DNA of 64,000 bases from the NCBI RefSeq assembly GCF_000375425.1, contig NZ_AQXG01000010.1, positions 60,706-124,705 on the forward strand, read 5' to 3'. A model generated the notes under the pieces. The model saw only the letters and a list, made by a program, of their open reading frames with translations. It made no database searches and was not told the origin of the DNA. The translations under genes were made by a program, and so were the position numbers. The DNA is from Gracilimonas tropica DSM 19535. Lineage in GTDB: Bacteria; Bacteroidota; Rhodothermia; Balneolales; Balneolaceae. Positions 17,974 to 26,722 of this stretch are shown here, piece after piece (the first letter of the stretch is position 1; every line of letters begins with the position of its first letter).

Positions 17974-18077
17974 GTTTCGCCCTTTCAGGGCGAGTATTTT
18001 CCACTTGCTTGTCCACAGGGCGTTGCCCTGTGTTAGTGATTTGGCCCCGTTGGGGCTATAATCGAATTATCCAACAT
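17974..18077. repeat. Palindromic repeat cluster on the 5' side of RAYT-1
   Basis: Three palindromes in the order CGCCCT-TTC-AGGGCG (17978-17992), CACAGGGC-GTT-GCCCTGTG (18014-18032) and GCCCC-GTT-GGGGC (18044-18056), followed by a trailing AATTATCCAAC. Stems vary between copies while loops stay TTC or GTT, as expected for recognition of loop plus fold. The gap 17893-18371 holds only these repeats and the degenerate copy at 18246. Confidence 0.85.
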
Positions 18078-18245
18078 CAGGGATTCTTTCCAGATATTAT
18101 TAAAGACTTGAATTGAGGTGACTTACGAAGTTCCCGGTATGCTTTGTTCAGGAGTGACAGATATTTTATAAACTCTCCCAAAACTGAAACTCATGCTAAA
18201 CACTAATTTTTACTGGGAATTGTGTCGTCTATACTTAATGGTAAA

Positions 18246-18331
18246 AGCTCCGAAGAAACGAACATCACCAACATAGGGCAGCGCCATATGTAACAACCAA
18301 CGTAAGCATAAAGCTCCAAAGGAGCGTAATC
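18246..18331. repeat. Degenerate RAYT-1-type repeat upstream of rluD
   Basis: GCTCCGAAGAAACG is a decayed first palindrome; CATAGGGC-AGC-GCCATATG is a decayed second one; GCTCC-AAA-GGAGC at 18313-18325 is intact apart from its loop. The orientation matches the cluster at 17349-17441. Confidence 0.7.
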
Positions 18332-18371
18332 CAAGTGTAAAACAAAGCCCAAAACTGCGTACCTTTAGTTC

Positions 18372-19388
18372 ATGGAAAAGAAAGCTGGAAAAGACCGACA
18401 ATCTACGATATACGAACATACCGTTCCTGAAGGGCAGCATAGCGATATTCGCCTGGATAAATACATCACTTCGTTTGTGGAGAATGCTTCGCGGACAAAA
18501 GTTCAGGAGGCAATCAAGGATGGATATGTGACCGTAAACGGGAAGAAGGAAAAATCCTCATACATCATGCAGCCGGGCGATGAGATCTTCATCGAAATTC
18601 CCAAACCTCCTCCACCTGAAGCTAAGCCTGAAGAAATGGAGCTGGATATTGTGTATGAAGATGATGACATCATTATTGTAAATAAAGAAGCTGATATGGT
18701 AGTCCATCCCGCTTATGGAAACTGGACGGGCACGCTGGTGAACGGCTTGATGTATCACGTGGATGAGCTGGCGGGTGATGAAGAAGATGAGAATTTACGT
18801 CCCGGCATCGTGCACCGGCTCGACAAAGACACCAGCGGATTATTGGTAGTGGCCAAGAATGATGAAACGCTTGCCACACTCAGCGGACTTTTTCAGGAAA
18901 AAGATGTAGAGCGAACGTACTGGGCTATCGTTTGGGGAACTCCGGATGCGGAAGGCACGATCGAAGGAGATATTGGTCGCTCCAAAAGAGACCGAAAACT
19001 GATGACAGTAAAAGCCCCCGGAAATGGGAAGCACGCCGTCACTCACTATAAAGTCCTTGAATATTTTGATTATCTGAGCCTGGTGGAAGTGAAGCTCGAA
19101 ACCGGCCGAACGCATCAAATTCGTGTTCATTTTGCACATATCGGTCACCATGTTTTTGGAGATCCGACTTACGGTGGAACATCAGTTCGTTATGGTCCCA
19201 ACACCGGCTCCCGAAAAGCCATGTTCCATAATTTGATCACCGGACTTGGGCGACAAGCCCTTCACGCTAAAACCCTGGGATTTGAGCACCCTTCCACCGG
19301 AGAAATGGTTCGGTTCGATTCTGAATTACCGGACGACTTTCAGCATGTACTTACGATGCTCCGGGAGAATTGTAAACAGGAATATTGA
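18372..19388 (+). CDS. RluD-family 23S rRNA pseudouridine synthase
   Basis: 338 residues: an N-terminal S4 RNA-binding domain (residues about 25-85, IRLDKYITSFVENASRTKVQ) and a RluA/RluD catalytic domain. The catalytic Asp is in GIVHRLDKDTSGLLVVAKN. The product isomerises uridines, most likely in helix 69 of 23S rRNA if it is RluD itself; RluC/RluA-like specificity cannot be excluded. The next gene starts three bases after the stop, so the two form an operon. Confidence 0.9.
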   Translation: MEKKAGKDRQSTIYEHTVPEGQHSDIRLDKYITSFVENASRTKVQEAIKDGYVTVNGKKEKSSYIMQPGDEIFIEIPKPPPPEAKPEEMELDIVYEDDDIIIVNKEADMVVHPAYGNWTGTLVNGLMYHVDELAGDEEDENLRPGIVHRLDKDTSGLLVVAKNDETLATLSGLFQEKDVERTYWAIVWGTPDAEGTIEGDIGRSKRDRKLMTVKAPGNGKHAVTHYKVLEYFDYLSLVEVKLETGRTHQIRVHFAHIGHHVFGDPTYGGTSVRYGPNTGSRKAMFHNLITGLGRQALHAKTLGFEHPSTGEMVRFDSELPDDFQHVLTMLRENCKQEY

Positions 19389-19391
19389 CCG

Positions 19392-20039
19392 ATGGGGAAA
19401 ACGGGAATCGTCATAGGAGCTACCGGTTTAGTCGGTTCACAAATTGTGAATCTGCTTTTGGACGATGATCGTTATTCGCTGGTCAAAGTATTTCATCGGA
19501 GAAGCACGGGGCTTCAACATCCCAAACTGGAAGAACATATCATTGATTTTGATGAGATCGATGAATGGAAAAGCCAGATAAAAGGAGATGAATTGTATTC
19601 TGCCCTTGGTACCACCATCAAAAAAGCGAGGAGTCAGGAGCGGCAATACACCATCGACTATACCTATCAATTTGAAACGGCCAAAGCTGCTGCTGAAAAT
19701 GGCGTAAAGAAGTACAGCTTGGTTTCATCTGCCGGAGCAGATCCACAATCCAAAGTGTTTTATTCTCGGTTAAAGGGTGAATTAGACGAAGCCGTTAAGA
19801 AACTTCCGTTTGAATTGATCACGGTCATGCGGCCATCCATTTTAGCTGGAGAGCGAAATGAAAGTCGGCCGGGAGAAGCCATTGGTATGTTCTTAGCCCG
19901 CATTTTTACCAAAATTTCGGGCCTGAAAAAATACCGTCCTATTCCGGGACGAACGGTGGCTCAGGGGATGATCAACTCGCTGCACAAATGTCCGCCGGGC
20001 TATCATATTTTTGAACTCGACGAGATTTTTCATTTGTGA
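19392..20039 (+). CDS. NAD(P)-binding Rossmann protein, HTATIP2/TIP30-like
   Basis: 215 residues with an N-terminal nucleotide-binding motif GATGLVGSQIV (residues 8-18). The core IDYTYQFETAKAAAENGVKK and SSAGADPQSKVFYSRLKGEL is typical of the TIP30 branch of atypical short-chain dehydrogenases, with the YSRLKG segment standing for the Y-x3-K site. Function in bacteria is unclear. It follows rluD by three bases and likely shares its transcript. Confidence 0.75.
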   Translation: MGKTGIVIGATGLVGSQIVNLLLDDDRYSLVKVFHRRSTGLQHPKLEEHIIDFDEIDEWKSQIKGDELYSALGTTIKKARSQERQYTIDYTYQFETAKAAAENGVKKYSLVSSAGADPQSKVFYSRLKGELDEAVKKLPFELITVMRPSILAGERNESRPGEAIGMFLARIFTKISGLKKYRPIPGRTVAQGMINSLHKCPPGYHIFELDEIFHL

Positions 20040-20088
20040 GCCGGTTTAGTTAATATCGGATTCAACTTTTCCCAAACCGATATTACCT

Positions 20089-21369
20089 ATGAAAAAGATT
20101 CTGCTGCTTTTCCTGATTTCCGTTTTTACTTATCCTGCCTTTGCCCAGGATCAACTCAAACAGATCATTGATGAACGGGCCGATGAAATTGAAGAACAAG
20201 TGATCGAGTGGCGCCGTCATTTCCACGAAAATCCGGAGCTCTCCAATCGCGAATTTGAAACGGCGGCATATATTGCAGAATATCTGAATGAACTGGGGCT
20301 GGAAGTGGAAACCGAAGTGGCTCATACCGGAGTAGTGGCGCTGCTGGAAGGCGGTCAGCCCGGCCCGGTGATTGGTTTGCGCGCTGATATCGACGGACTT
20401 CCCGTCACCGAACGCACCGATGTCCCTTTCAAATCCGAAGCCACAGGAATGTATCAGGGCAAAGAAGTTGGAGTGATGCACGCGTGTGGACATGATACCC
20501 ACATCGCTATGCTGATGGGCGTAGCCAAGATCTTGACCGAAAACAAAGATCAGATCAAAGGCACCATCAAGTTCATCTTTCAACCGGCTGAGGAAGGCGC
20601 GCCGCAGGGTGAGGAAGGCGGAGCGGAACTCATGGTGAAAGAAGGCGTGCTTCAAAATCCTGATGTGGATGTGATCTTCGGATTGCACATCAATGATGCC
20701 ACGCCCGTGGGTACCTTACGCTATCGTTCAGAAGGCATCATGGCGAGCGTGAACAGTTTTAGTGTGGAGATCAAAGGAAAACAGGCGCATGGTTCGGCTC
20801 CGTGGAATGGAGTGGATCCGATCGTAACGGCCGCACAGATCATCAACAATGCACAAACCATTGTGAGTCGAAATATGGAACTGACCAAGCAAGCGGCTGT
20901 GGTTACGTTCGGGGTGATCGAAGGCGGGGTTCGGCATAACATCATCCCTGAATCCGTGAAAATGGAAGGAACTATTCGAGCACTGGATGAAGATATGCGA
21001 CAACTCATTTTCAAACGACTGGAAACCATCATCCAAAACACGGCTGAAAGCAACGGAGCAGAAGCCACCTTGACCATCCACGATGGATACCCGATCACCT
21101 ATAATGATCCGCAACTCACAGAAATGATGGCGCCAACCTTAGAAGAAGTGGCAGAAGGAAATGCGGTCATTATGGATGCCATAACCGGAGCTGAAGATTT
21201 CTCCTTCTTCCAAAAAGAGATTCCCGGGTTGTATTTCTTTGTAGGTGGAAAGGCGCCGAACCGTGAAGCCGCCGGTCACCATACTCCGGATTTTTATATT
21301 GATGAAAGCGGGATGAAATTGGGCGTTCGTGCTATGAGTTATTTGGTGGTGGACTATATGAACCGGTAA
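20089..21369 (+). CDS. Exported M20-family amidohydrolase
   Basis: 426 residues with a signal peptide (KILLLFLISVFTYPAFAQ). Zinc-binding peptidase M20D features are GLRADIDGLPV, MHACGHDTHIAMLMG, FQPAEEG and the late TGAEDFSFF. The dimerisation domain lies between about residues 210 and 330. Relatives cleave N-acyl amino acids, indole conjugates or hippurate; export suggests scavenging of acyl amino acids or peptides in the periplasm. It starts 49 bases after the preceding gene. Confidence 0.88.
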   Translation: MKKILLLFLISVFTYPAFAQDQLKQIIDERADEIEEQVIEWRRHFHENPELSNREFETAAYIAEYLNELGLEVETEVAHTGVVALLEGGQPGPVIGLRADIDGLPVTERTDVPFKSEATGMYQGKEVGVMHACGHDTHIAMLMGVAKILTENKDQIKGTIKFIFQPAEEGAPQGEEGGAELMVKEGVLQNPDVDVIFGLHINDATPVGTLRYRSEGIMASVNSFSVEIKGKQAHGSAPWNGVDPIVTAAQIINNAQTIVSRNMELTKQAAVVTFGVIEGGVRHNIIPESVKMEGTIRALDEDMRQLIFKRLETIIQNTAESNGAEATLTIHDGYPITYNDPQLTEMMAPTLEEVAEGNAVIMDAITGAEDFSFFQKEIPGLYFFVGGKAPNREAAGHHTPDFYIDESGMKLGVRAMSYLVVDYMNR

Positions 21370-21396
21370 GAACATCCAACTTTGAACTTTGGATCT

Positions 21397-21532
21397 CGTG
21401 ACGTAGCTTGCTATGTCACGCCTTGCAGAGGCTCCGCCTCATACTATAAAAACTTGCCCTCTTCTGTTCAATATTCAATGTTGTTCTCGTTCCGTAGCTC
21501 TGCTACGGAATGCCCAATCGAGGCTCTGCCTC
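21397..21532. repeat. Triloop palindrome array (TCT/TCC class)
   Basis: Four hairpins: CGTGACGTAGC...GCTATGTCACG (21397-21420), GAGGC-TCC-GCCTC (21428-21440), TTCCGTAGC-TCT-GCTACGGAA (21490-21510) and GAGGC-TCT-GCCTC (21520-21532). They are the reverse-complement form of the motifs at 2884-2928 and 34644-34688. They lie between two convergent genes. Confidence 0.8.
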
Positions 21533-21563
21533 ATACTACGAAATCAGGTCGATTTCGATAGCT

Positions 21564-22487
21564 CTACTTCTTCCCTTCCTCTTCATCCTCCGGCTTGAAC
21601 TCATCCAATTTCCCACCAATTAATTCAATTGGAATGGATTTACTCGCTTCGCCGGAATAGATGGAAACATGCGGGAATGGAATTTCGATATTCTCTTCGT
21701 CGAATCGTGCTTTCACTTCTTCGTTGATGCTGTTTTTTAACAGAATAAATTCATCTTTAGGTGCCCATACTAATAAGAGCAAATCGATAGAAGATTGCCC
21801 AAACATATCAAAAATAACCTGCGGTTTAGGTTCGGAAAGACAGTATTCGTTGTTTTCGGCTACATCCAATAAGATATCTCGGACTTGGGAAATATCTTCT
21901 TTGTAGGCCACCGATATTGTTGCATTGAACCGGCGAATAGGGAATTTGGTGAGATTTGTTACTTCTTGCTTGATGATCATTTCGTTGGGAATGCGCACAA
22001 AACGATTATCAAAAGTGCGGAGTTTCACCGAAAGCATATCAATGGAAAGAACGGTGCCGGTAGTTTGGTTGATCATGATGATATCATCTACTTTAAACGG
22101 CTGTTCCGCGATCAGGAATAAACCGGAAATGATGTTGGAAACACTGGTCTGAGAGGCAAACCCCAGGGCCACTCCCAAAATACCGGCAGCTCCTAATAGT
22201 GGAGCAAGGCTGAAACCCAACTGTCCCATCACCATTACAATCATGATTACAATACCGGTATAAAAAACTACCTTGCCGGCCAGCATTCCGTAATGGCTTG
22301 CATATTTTTTAGTGAAGAACGAACGTGCCCATCGTCTCAATATGAATAATAATGGAATGCCAATAACAAAAATAACGGCAAGCTGCAGTAGAGTGGTCAG
22401 GAATTCTTGAGAGATAAAAGCTTCCAGGTTCAGGTCTGAAAGAGCTGAAGTAGAGTCGATGAGGGTTGAAGTAGTATCTTGTTGCAT
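21564..22487 (-). CDS. MscS-family mechanosensitive channel
   Basis: 307 residues with three to four membrane segments. The MscS pore helix is GAAGILGVALGFASQTSVSNIISGLFLI (shown here as GAAGILGVALGF and ASQTSVSNIISG), followed by the beta domain PFKVDDIIMINQTTGTV and the cytoplasmic alpha/beta domain. The tail is acidic. It opens under membrane tension to release solutes after osmotic downshift. It lies 15 bases downstream of a DUF432-like gene and is read from the same strand, so the pair forms an operon. Confidence 0.9.
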   Translation of the reverse strand: MQQDTTSTLIDSTSALSDLNLEAFISQEFLTTLLQLAVIFVIGIPLLFILRRWARSFFTKKYASHYGMLAGKVVFYTGIVIMIVMVMGQLGFSLAPLLGAAGILGVALGFASQTSVSNIISGLFLIAEQPFKVDDIIMINQTTGTVLSIDMLSVKLRTFDNRFVRIPNEMIIKQEVTNLTKFPIRRFNATISVAYKEDISQVRDILLDVAENNEYCLSEPKPQVIFDMFGQSSIDLLLLVWAPKDEFILLKNSINEEVKARFDEENIEIPFPHVSIYSGEASKSIPIELIGGKLDEFKPEDEEEGKK

Positions 22488-22502
22488 GTTTCGGTTTCAG
22501 GA

Positions 22503-23279
22503 TTATCGGGCAGAAATTAAAGTGTCGTCAAACAGCATCTTGAAGGTGCGGGTGGCAAAACTTCTGGAAATGGGGTGGCGGGGTTTTGTGATCTGTTCGC
22601 CCTTGCCTAAATGAGCCGGCAGTTTGCCGGTCATAGTCACGTCGCTGTGTTGTTCTTCGCCCTGGTACACGATCCTGGTTTCATCCGCCCAAAGCTCATT
22701 TTTGACATTGTAAATGCTAAGACGTTCTACGCGATAGCAAAAACGTTCAAAATTAAGCTCGGTATTGGATTTATTGGTGATCTGAATAGGGCAGTTAATC
22801 AGAAAAGGTTTACTTTCGACCTCAGCCAGATTTCTGCGCGCCTTACTCGTTAACCAATAACAAAGTTCGCCTTCCATGGTATCGCCGAACCAGGTTCGGG
22901 ACAGTTTATTAATGGGAATTTCATGGAGCACATATTTTGACTTTGCAAGGCTGATCTCCATCCAGGCGGGAATGCGACAATAGACTTCGATCTTGGCTCC
23001 GGGCGTCAATTTTAAGGGGTATTCTGAACTTACAATCACCGGAAGGTCCGGGAAAACAGGGCGAACTTGGATGTCACTCTCATCGGCTTTTGGAGCCCAT
23101 CGCTCCCATTCTGTTTTTTCATCTATTCTGGGAGGTTTCTTGGTATCATCTGCATAGGCGTAGGAGATCCAGAACTCCTCATTTTTTCTTTTGATCCATA
23201 CGTGTAGCGAATCAATATTCAGATGAAGAGGTTCTTCTCCCTCATTGGCAGCATAATTCTTCCAGATCGAAGATGACAT
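22503..23279 (-). CDS. DUF432-like protein, partner of MscS
   Basis: The ATG at 23279 (MSSSIWKNYAAN) is chosen over a TTG at 23324. The resulting 258 residues resemble DUF432: WERWAP near residue 75, a beta-rich body, VIVSSEYPLKLTPGAKIEVYC split as VIVSSEYPLKL and TPGAKIEVYC, and TWFGDTMEGELCYW. No signal peptide or clear membrane segment is seen. DUF432 genes are recalled next to mscS in several phyla, suggesting a linked role in channel control or osmotic response. The biochemical function is unknown. Confidence 0.7.
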   Translation of the reverse strand: MSSSIWKNYAANEGEEPLHLNIDSLHVWIKRKNEEFWISYAYADDTKKPPRIDEKTEWERWAPKADESDIQVRPVFPDLPVIVSSEYPLKLTPGAKIEVYCRIPAWMEISLAKSKYVLHEIPINKLSRTWFGDTMEGELCYWLTSKARRNLAEVESKPFLINCPIQITNKSNTELNFERFCYRVERLSIYNVKNELWADETRIVYQGEEQHSDVTMTGKLPAHLGKGEQITKPRHPISRSFATRTFKMLFDDTLISAR

Positions 23280-23416
23280 AGACAAATGATTATCCGGTGG
23301 TTTATTTGAAAATAAAATGTACAAATTTCCCGACTTGCCAAAACGAGAATATTTGGTGATGGATATTTATCGAAATTTGACATCATCTGATTTTACCCCG
23401 GAGACTCAGGGTAAAG

Positions 23417-23467
23417 TCCTCCCTTGAGGGAGGTACCGGACTGAGCGCATGCGAAGTCTGGCGGAGG
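23417..23467. repeat. 51-bp dispersed repeat, copy 2
   Basis: It matches 2795-2845 over 51 bases with about six differences; the hairpin here is CCTCCCTTGAGGGAGG. It lies in the gene-free stretch 23280-23739, which otherwise holds only the hairpin at 23603 and no ORF I can support. Confidence 0.8.
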
Positions 23468-23602
23468 CTGTTGGCGCCCAGGCCAAAATTGCTTAATCTG
23501 ATTATGTTTCTCCGAATTTTGATTCTAAGTCGAATCAGACAAAAATATCCATAGCTCTAACACCCCTCAAAATCAGTCAGGAACACCCACCTTGAGCTTT
23601 TG

Positions 23603-23628
23603 TTACTTTTGGGTCAAGCCAAAAGTAA
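23603..23628. repeat. Perfect 10-bp-stem inverted repeat upstream of the GH13 gene
   Basis: TTACTTTTGG, loop GTCAAG, CCAAAAGTAA. There is no T-tract after it. Position 112 bases before the GH13 start would suit an operator or a mobile repeat end; neither is shown. Confidence 0.6.
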
Positions 23629-23739
23629 GAGCATAAAGGATGAATGGTTGAGTCTTGTTTGCCAACCATGAAAGCATTTACATAAGAAAATGGTTGCCAA
23701 GCTTATTATCATAGCGCAGCACAACTAAAATTTATATTC

Positions 23740-25602
23740 ATGAAGAAAGTTTTTTCCTTAGCGCTCCTGTTTTTTACGGTCAATATTCCGGCGATGGCCC
23801 AATGGTCGGATGAAATTGAAATAGTAGACCCTCCTTTCTGGTGGGTACAAATGCCCGTTAATGAACTTCAAATTCAACTGTATGGAGATGAGCTGGGCCA
23901 CTACCGCGCCTCTGTGGATTATCCCGGGGTGAAATTGAGGCGACAACTGGCTGTCGATTCCCCCAACTACCTTTTCCTCTATTTTGAGATTTCAGACAAA
24001 GCCAAAGCCGGAGAAATGGAGATCGTTCTTTCTCGGGGTGATGACGAGTTAACCCTGAATTACGAGCTCAAAACCCGCGAATCTACCGAAGGCCGGCATC
24101 AGGGTTTTGATCCTTCTGATGTGATTTATTTGATGATGCCCGATCGGTTTGCCAACGGAGATCCTTCTAATGATTCCATCGAAGGCATGCTGGAAGCGGC
24201 GGATCGCTCCAATCCCGAACGACGTCAAGGTGGCGATATTCAGGGCGTGATGGATCATCTGGATTACATCAAAGATTTGGGTATGACCGCCATTTGGTTC
24301 ACCCCAATTATTGAGAACGATATGAAACCGGAATATGGAGCGTATCACGGTTATGCGGCCACGGATCTTTATCGCGTGGACCGGCGCTATGGAAGTAATG
24401 AGGAATACAAAGCGCTCATCGAAAAAGCGCACGAAAAAGACATGAAAGTGATCATGGATATGATCCACAATCACATTGGCGATCAGCACTGGTGGATGAA
24501 CGATCTGCCCACGGCCGACTGGGTGCACGATATCGAAAAATATGGAACCACTAATTTTCGCGGCGCAGTAGGCTCTGATCCATATGCCTCTGAGTACGAT
24601 TCTGACAAACTCATGAACGGCTGGTTCGTGCCCCAAATGCCCGATCTGAATCAGAAAAATGAACTGCTGGCCGATTACCTCATCCAAAATACCATTTGGT
24701 GGATCGAGTATTCCGGTATTGATGGCATTCGCATGGACACCTACGTGTATCCCGATCAGGATTATATGGCACGATGGGCGAAGGAAGTGCTTGAGGCCTA
24801 TCCCAATTTCAATATTGTGGGAGAATCGTGGGTGAATACCGTTCCGGCCGAAGCCTATTGGCAATATGATGAGCCCGGCGTGGAAGATGGCTATGATTCC
24901 CATTTACCGAGTGTTACCGATTTCCAGATCGCCAATGCCGCAAGACAAGCGTTTACCGAAGATTTTGGCTGGCTCAACGGACTCAGTAAATTATACTACG
25001 TTCTCTCACAGGATTTTGTGTATGCCGATCCTATGCTGAATGTCATTTTTCTGGATAACCACGATATGGGACGCATTTTTGAAACGGTCGGCAAGGACGA
25101 AGACTACTTTAAAATGGCCTATGCATTTCTGATGACCACCCGCGGAATTCCCCAGGTCTATTACGGTACCGAACTGATGATGGCCCACGAAAACCGTGGC
25201 GGCGATGACGAAGGCTGGCGACAAACTATGCCCGGTGGCTGGCTCGATGACGAAAGAAGCGTGTTCACCGAAGAAGGGCGCACTGACAAAGAAAATGAGA
25301 TCCTGAATTGGATCACTAAACTTACGGAATGGCGAAAAGATGCGGTGGCCATTCATGAAGGAAAGCTGGTGCATTTCGTCCCCGAAAACAATGTTTATGT
25401 CTATTTCCGCATCCACGAAGAACAAACCGTGATGGTAGTGATGAACGCCGGTGAAGAATCCATTACCCTAAATAGAGACCGTTTTGCTGAAATTCTGGAT
25501 GATTTTGAAGCTGGGGTTGATGTGATTTCCGGGAATCAAGTTTCCGTATCAGACGACTTTGAAGTGGCAGAAAAAACGGCCGGGGTTTGGGAGTTGAAGT
25601 AA
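23740..25602 (+). CDS. Exported GH13 alpha-amylase family enzyme (neopullulanase/cyclomaltodextrinase-like)
   Basis: 620 residues: signal peptide to about residue 20 (MAQW), then an N-terminal beta domain as in cyclomaltodextrinases (20-125). The GH13 barrel begins DVIYLMMPDRFANGDPSND. Catalytic residues are Asp333 (GIRMDTY), Glu362 (VGESW) and Asp439 (FLDNHD). MIHNHIGDQHWW marks region I, and a small C-terminal beta domain follows. It hydrolyses alpha-glucans outside the cytoplasm, similar in outline to SusA. No susCD genes are nearby, so it is not part of a visible utilisation locus. Confidence 0.9.
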   Translation: MKKVFSLALLFFTVNIPAMAQWSDEIEIVDPPFWWVQMPVNELQIQLYGDELGHYRASVDYPGVKLRRQLAVDSPNYLFLYFEISDKAKAGEMEIVLSRGDDELTLNYELKTRESTEGRHQGFDPSDVIYLMMPDRFANGDPSNDSIEGMLEAADRSNPERRQGGDIQGVMDHLDYIKDLGMTAIWFTPIIENDMKPEYGAYHGYAATDLYRVDRRYGSNEEYKALIEKAHEKDMKVIMDMIHNHIGDQHWWMNDLPTADWVHDIEKYGTTNFRGAVGSDPYASEYDSDKLMNGWFVPQMPDLNQKNELLADYLIQNTIWWIEYSGIDGIRMDTYVYPDQDYMARWAKEVLEAYPNFNIVGESWVNTVPAEAYWQYDEPGVEDGYDSHLPSVTDFQIANAARQAFTEDFGWLNGLSKLYYVLSQDFVYADPMLNVIFLDNHDMGRIFETVGKDEDYFKMAYAFLMTTRGIPQVYYGTELMMAHENRGGDDEGWRQTMPGGWLDDERSVFTEEGRTDKENEILNWITKLTEWRKDAVAIHEGKLVHFVPENNVYVYFRIHEEQTVMVVMNAGEESITLNRDRFAEILDDFEAGVDVISGNQVSVSDDFEVAEKTAGVWELK

Positions 25603-25617
25603 TCCAAAGCCCTCGTT

Positions 25618-25634
25618 CCCAACCACCGGGTTGG
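25618..25634. repeat. ACC/GGT palindrome related to RAYT-2 repeats
   Basis: CCCAACC-ACC-GGGTTGG is the same core motif as at 26653-26676 and 27333-27354, about 1 kb before the RAYT-2 gene and just after the GH13 stop. Confidence 0.6.
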
Positions 25635-25707
25635 ATCGAGTTGAAAAGCCAACTTGATTATTAAGTTCGACTTCTCTATTTAACTTATCACAAAAAGAGA
25701 GGGGTCT

Positions 25708-26472
25708 ATGTCAAAGATAATCACTTTAGTAATAGCACTGTCATTCATAATATCAGGTTGTATTTTTGATCCGGGATTCGATTGTGGCTTTATTGATTAT
25801 CCCAGAAGAGAGGGATCTTATACTACAAGTCATATTCCTGATCAATATGTTGCATTGGGGGATACCTTGTTTTTAAACATTAATGAATATTGGGATTATG
25901 AATCTGATTGCAACGAGTATTTCGACGATCCTCAATTAAATAGCTTTATTGCTGATTCAAGGGAGGTCGAGCTTCATCGTCAGGAAAACAATGTGTTCAT
26001 TATAGGACAAAAAACAGGAACATTTTCAGCAACAATCATTGGTTCAGCCGAACTGATAAGAGACCATAAAAAAAGAACCGAAGTCATTCCCATGACTTTT
26101 AACATTGAAGTGGGAACCGATCCAGGAAGTCCGCTTAGGCAGCGGGCTACTTATTCTTCTACGAGAAGGATTGATAGTATTCGTGTTACCGAAGTAGATA
26201 TGGAAAATAAAGCGTTGAGATTCACAGCAGATTTCTCGCCGGAATATACAGCAGGAAATGTTCAAACTCAGTGGGCACTCTATCCAGTCCGGGATTTAGA
26301 TTCACTAATACTTATGGATATTTCATTAGAAACAGAGCGTGAATATGAGAATGATTATTCCTTCAATCCCGATTCCCTCTATCCATTTTATTATGGCTAT
26401 GTTGAAGTACAACCCGGCCGCCGAATATTCGGAAAAACATTCATTCTCAATACTAAAGAATATTTCGAATAG
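25708..26472 (+). CDS. Hypothetical lipoprotein
   Basis: 254 residues starting with a lipoprotein signal ending ISGC (Cys18), so it is membrane anchored and periplasmic or outer-membrane facing. The body is beta-rich with many Asp and Tyr. GTFSATIIGSAELI and VIPMTFNIEVG look like Ig-like strand pairs, but no domain is recognised with confidence. AGAGAGGGG precedes the ATG. Base use is more AT-rich than neighbours and it lies beside a mobile-repeat region, so it may be a recent arrival. Confidence 0.65.
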   Translation: MSKIITLVIALSFIISGCIFDPGFDCGFIDYPRREGSYTTSHIPDQYVALGDTLFLNINEYWDYESDCNEYFDDPQLNSFIADSREVELHRQENNVFIIGQKTGTFSATIIGSAELIRDHKKRTEVIPMTFNIEVGTDPGSPLRQRATYSSTRRIDSIRVTEVDMENKALRFTADFSPEYTAGNVQTQWALYPVRDLDSLILMDISLETEREYENDYSFNPDSLYPFYYGYVEVQPGRRIFGKTFILNTKEYFE

Positions 26473-26547
26473 GATCCTTGCCAAGCAGTTTGGAAGCGAG
26501 CGTAAATTAGTGCTCGACGCAGAGTCTCAGGCACGAGGCTTTAGGAT

Positions 26548-26699
26548 GAGGTGGAGCCTCAATAGGGTATTCCGGAGCGGAGCAGCGGAACGAGGGTGAA
26601 AGTATTGCAAATAACCTTTTTGAATCCTGACCACTTTATCGCTCTTAACCTCGTTCCCAACCACCCGGTGGGGAACGCAAGTCGGGACCACCCGGTCCC
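26548..26699. repeat. Mixed palindromic repeat cluster on the 3' side of RAYT-2
   Basis: It contains degenerate AGA/GGA-class palindromes (GAGGTGGAGCCTC at 26548; TTCCGGAGC-GGA-GCAGCGGAA at 26570-26590). These are followed by two ACC/GGT-class palindromes: GTTCCC...GGGGAAC (26653-26676) and GGGACC-ACCC-GGTCCC (26684-26699). The second class is shared with the other flank of the transposase gene. Confidence 0.8.
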
Positions 26700-26722
26700 A
26701 ATGCAGAAATAACACTGAAATA

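Noticed and set aside
24049-24903. 284-codon minus-strand open frame inside the GH13 gene
   Set aside because: Antisense shadow of the catalytic barrel; high Ile/His/Gly content is the usual result of reversed coding sequence.
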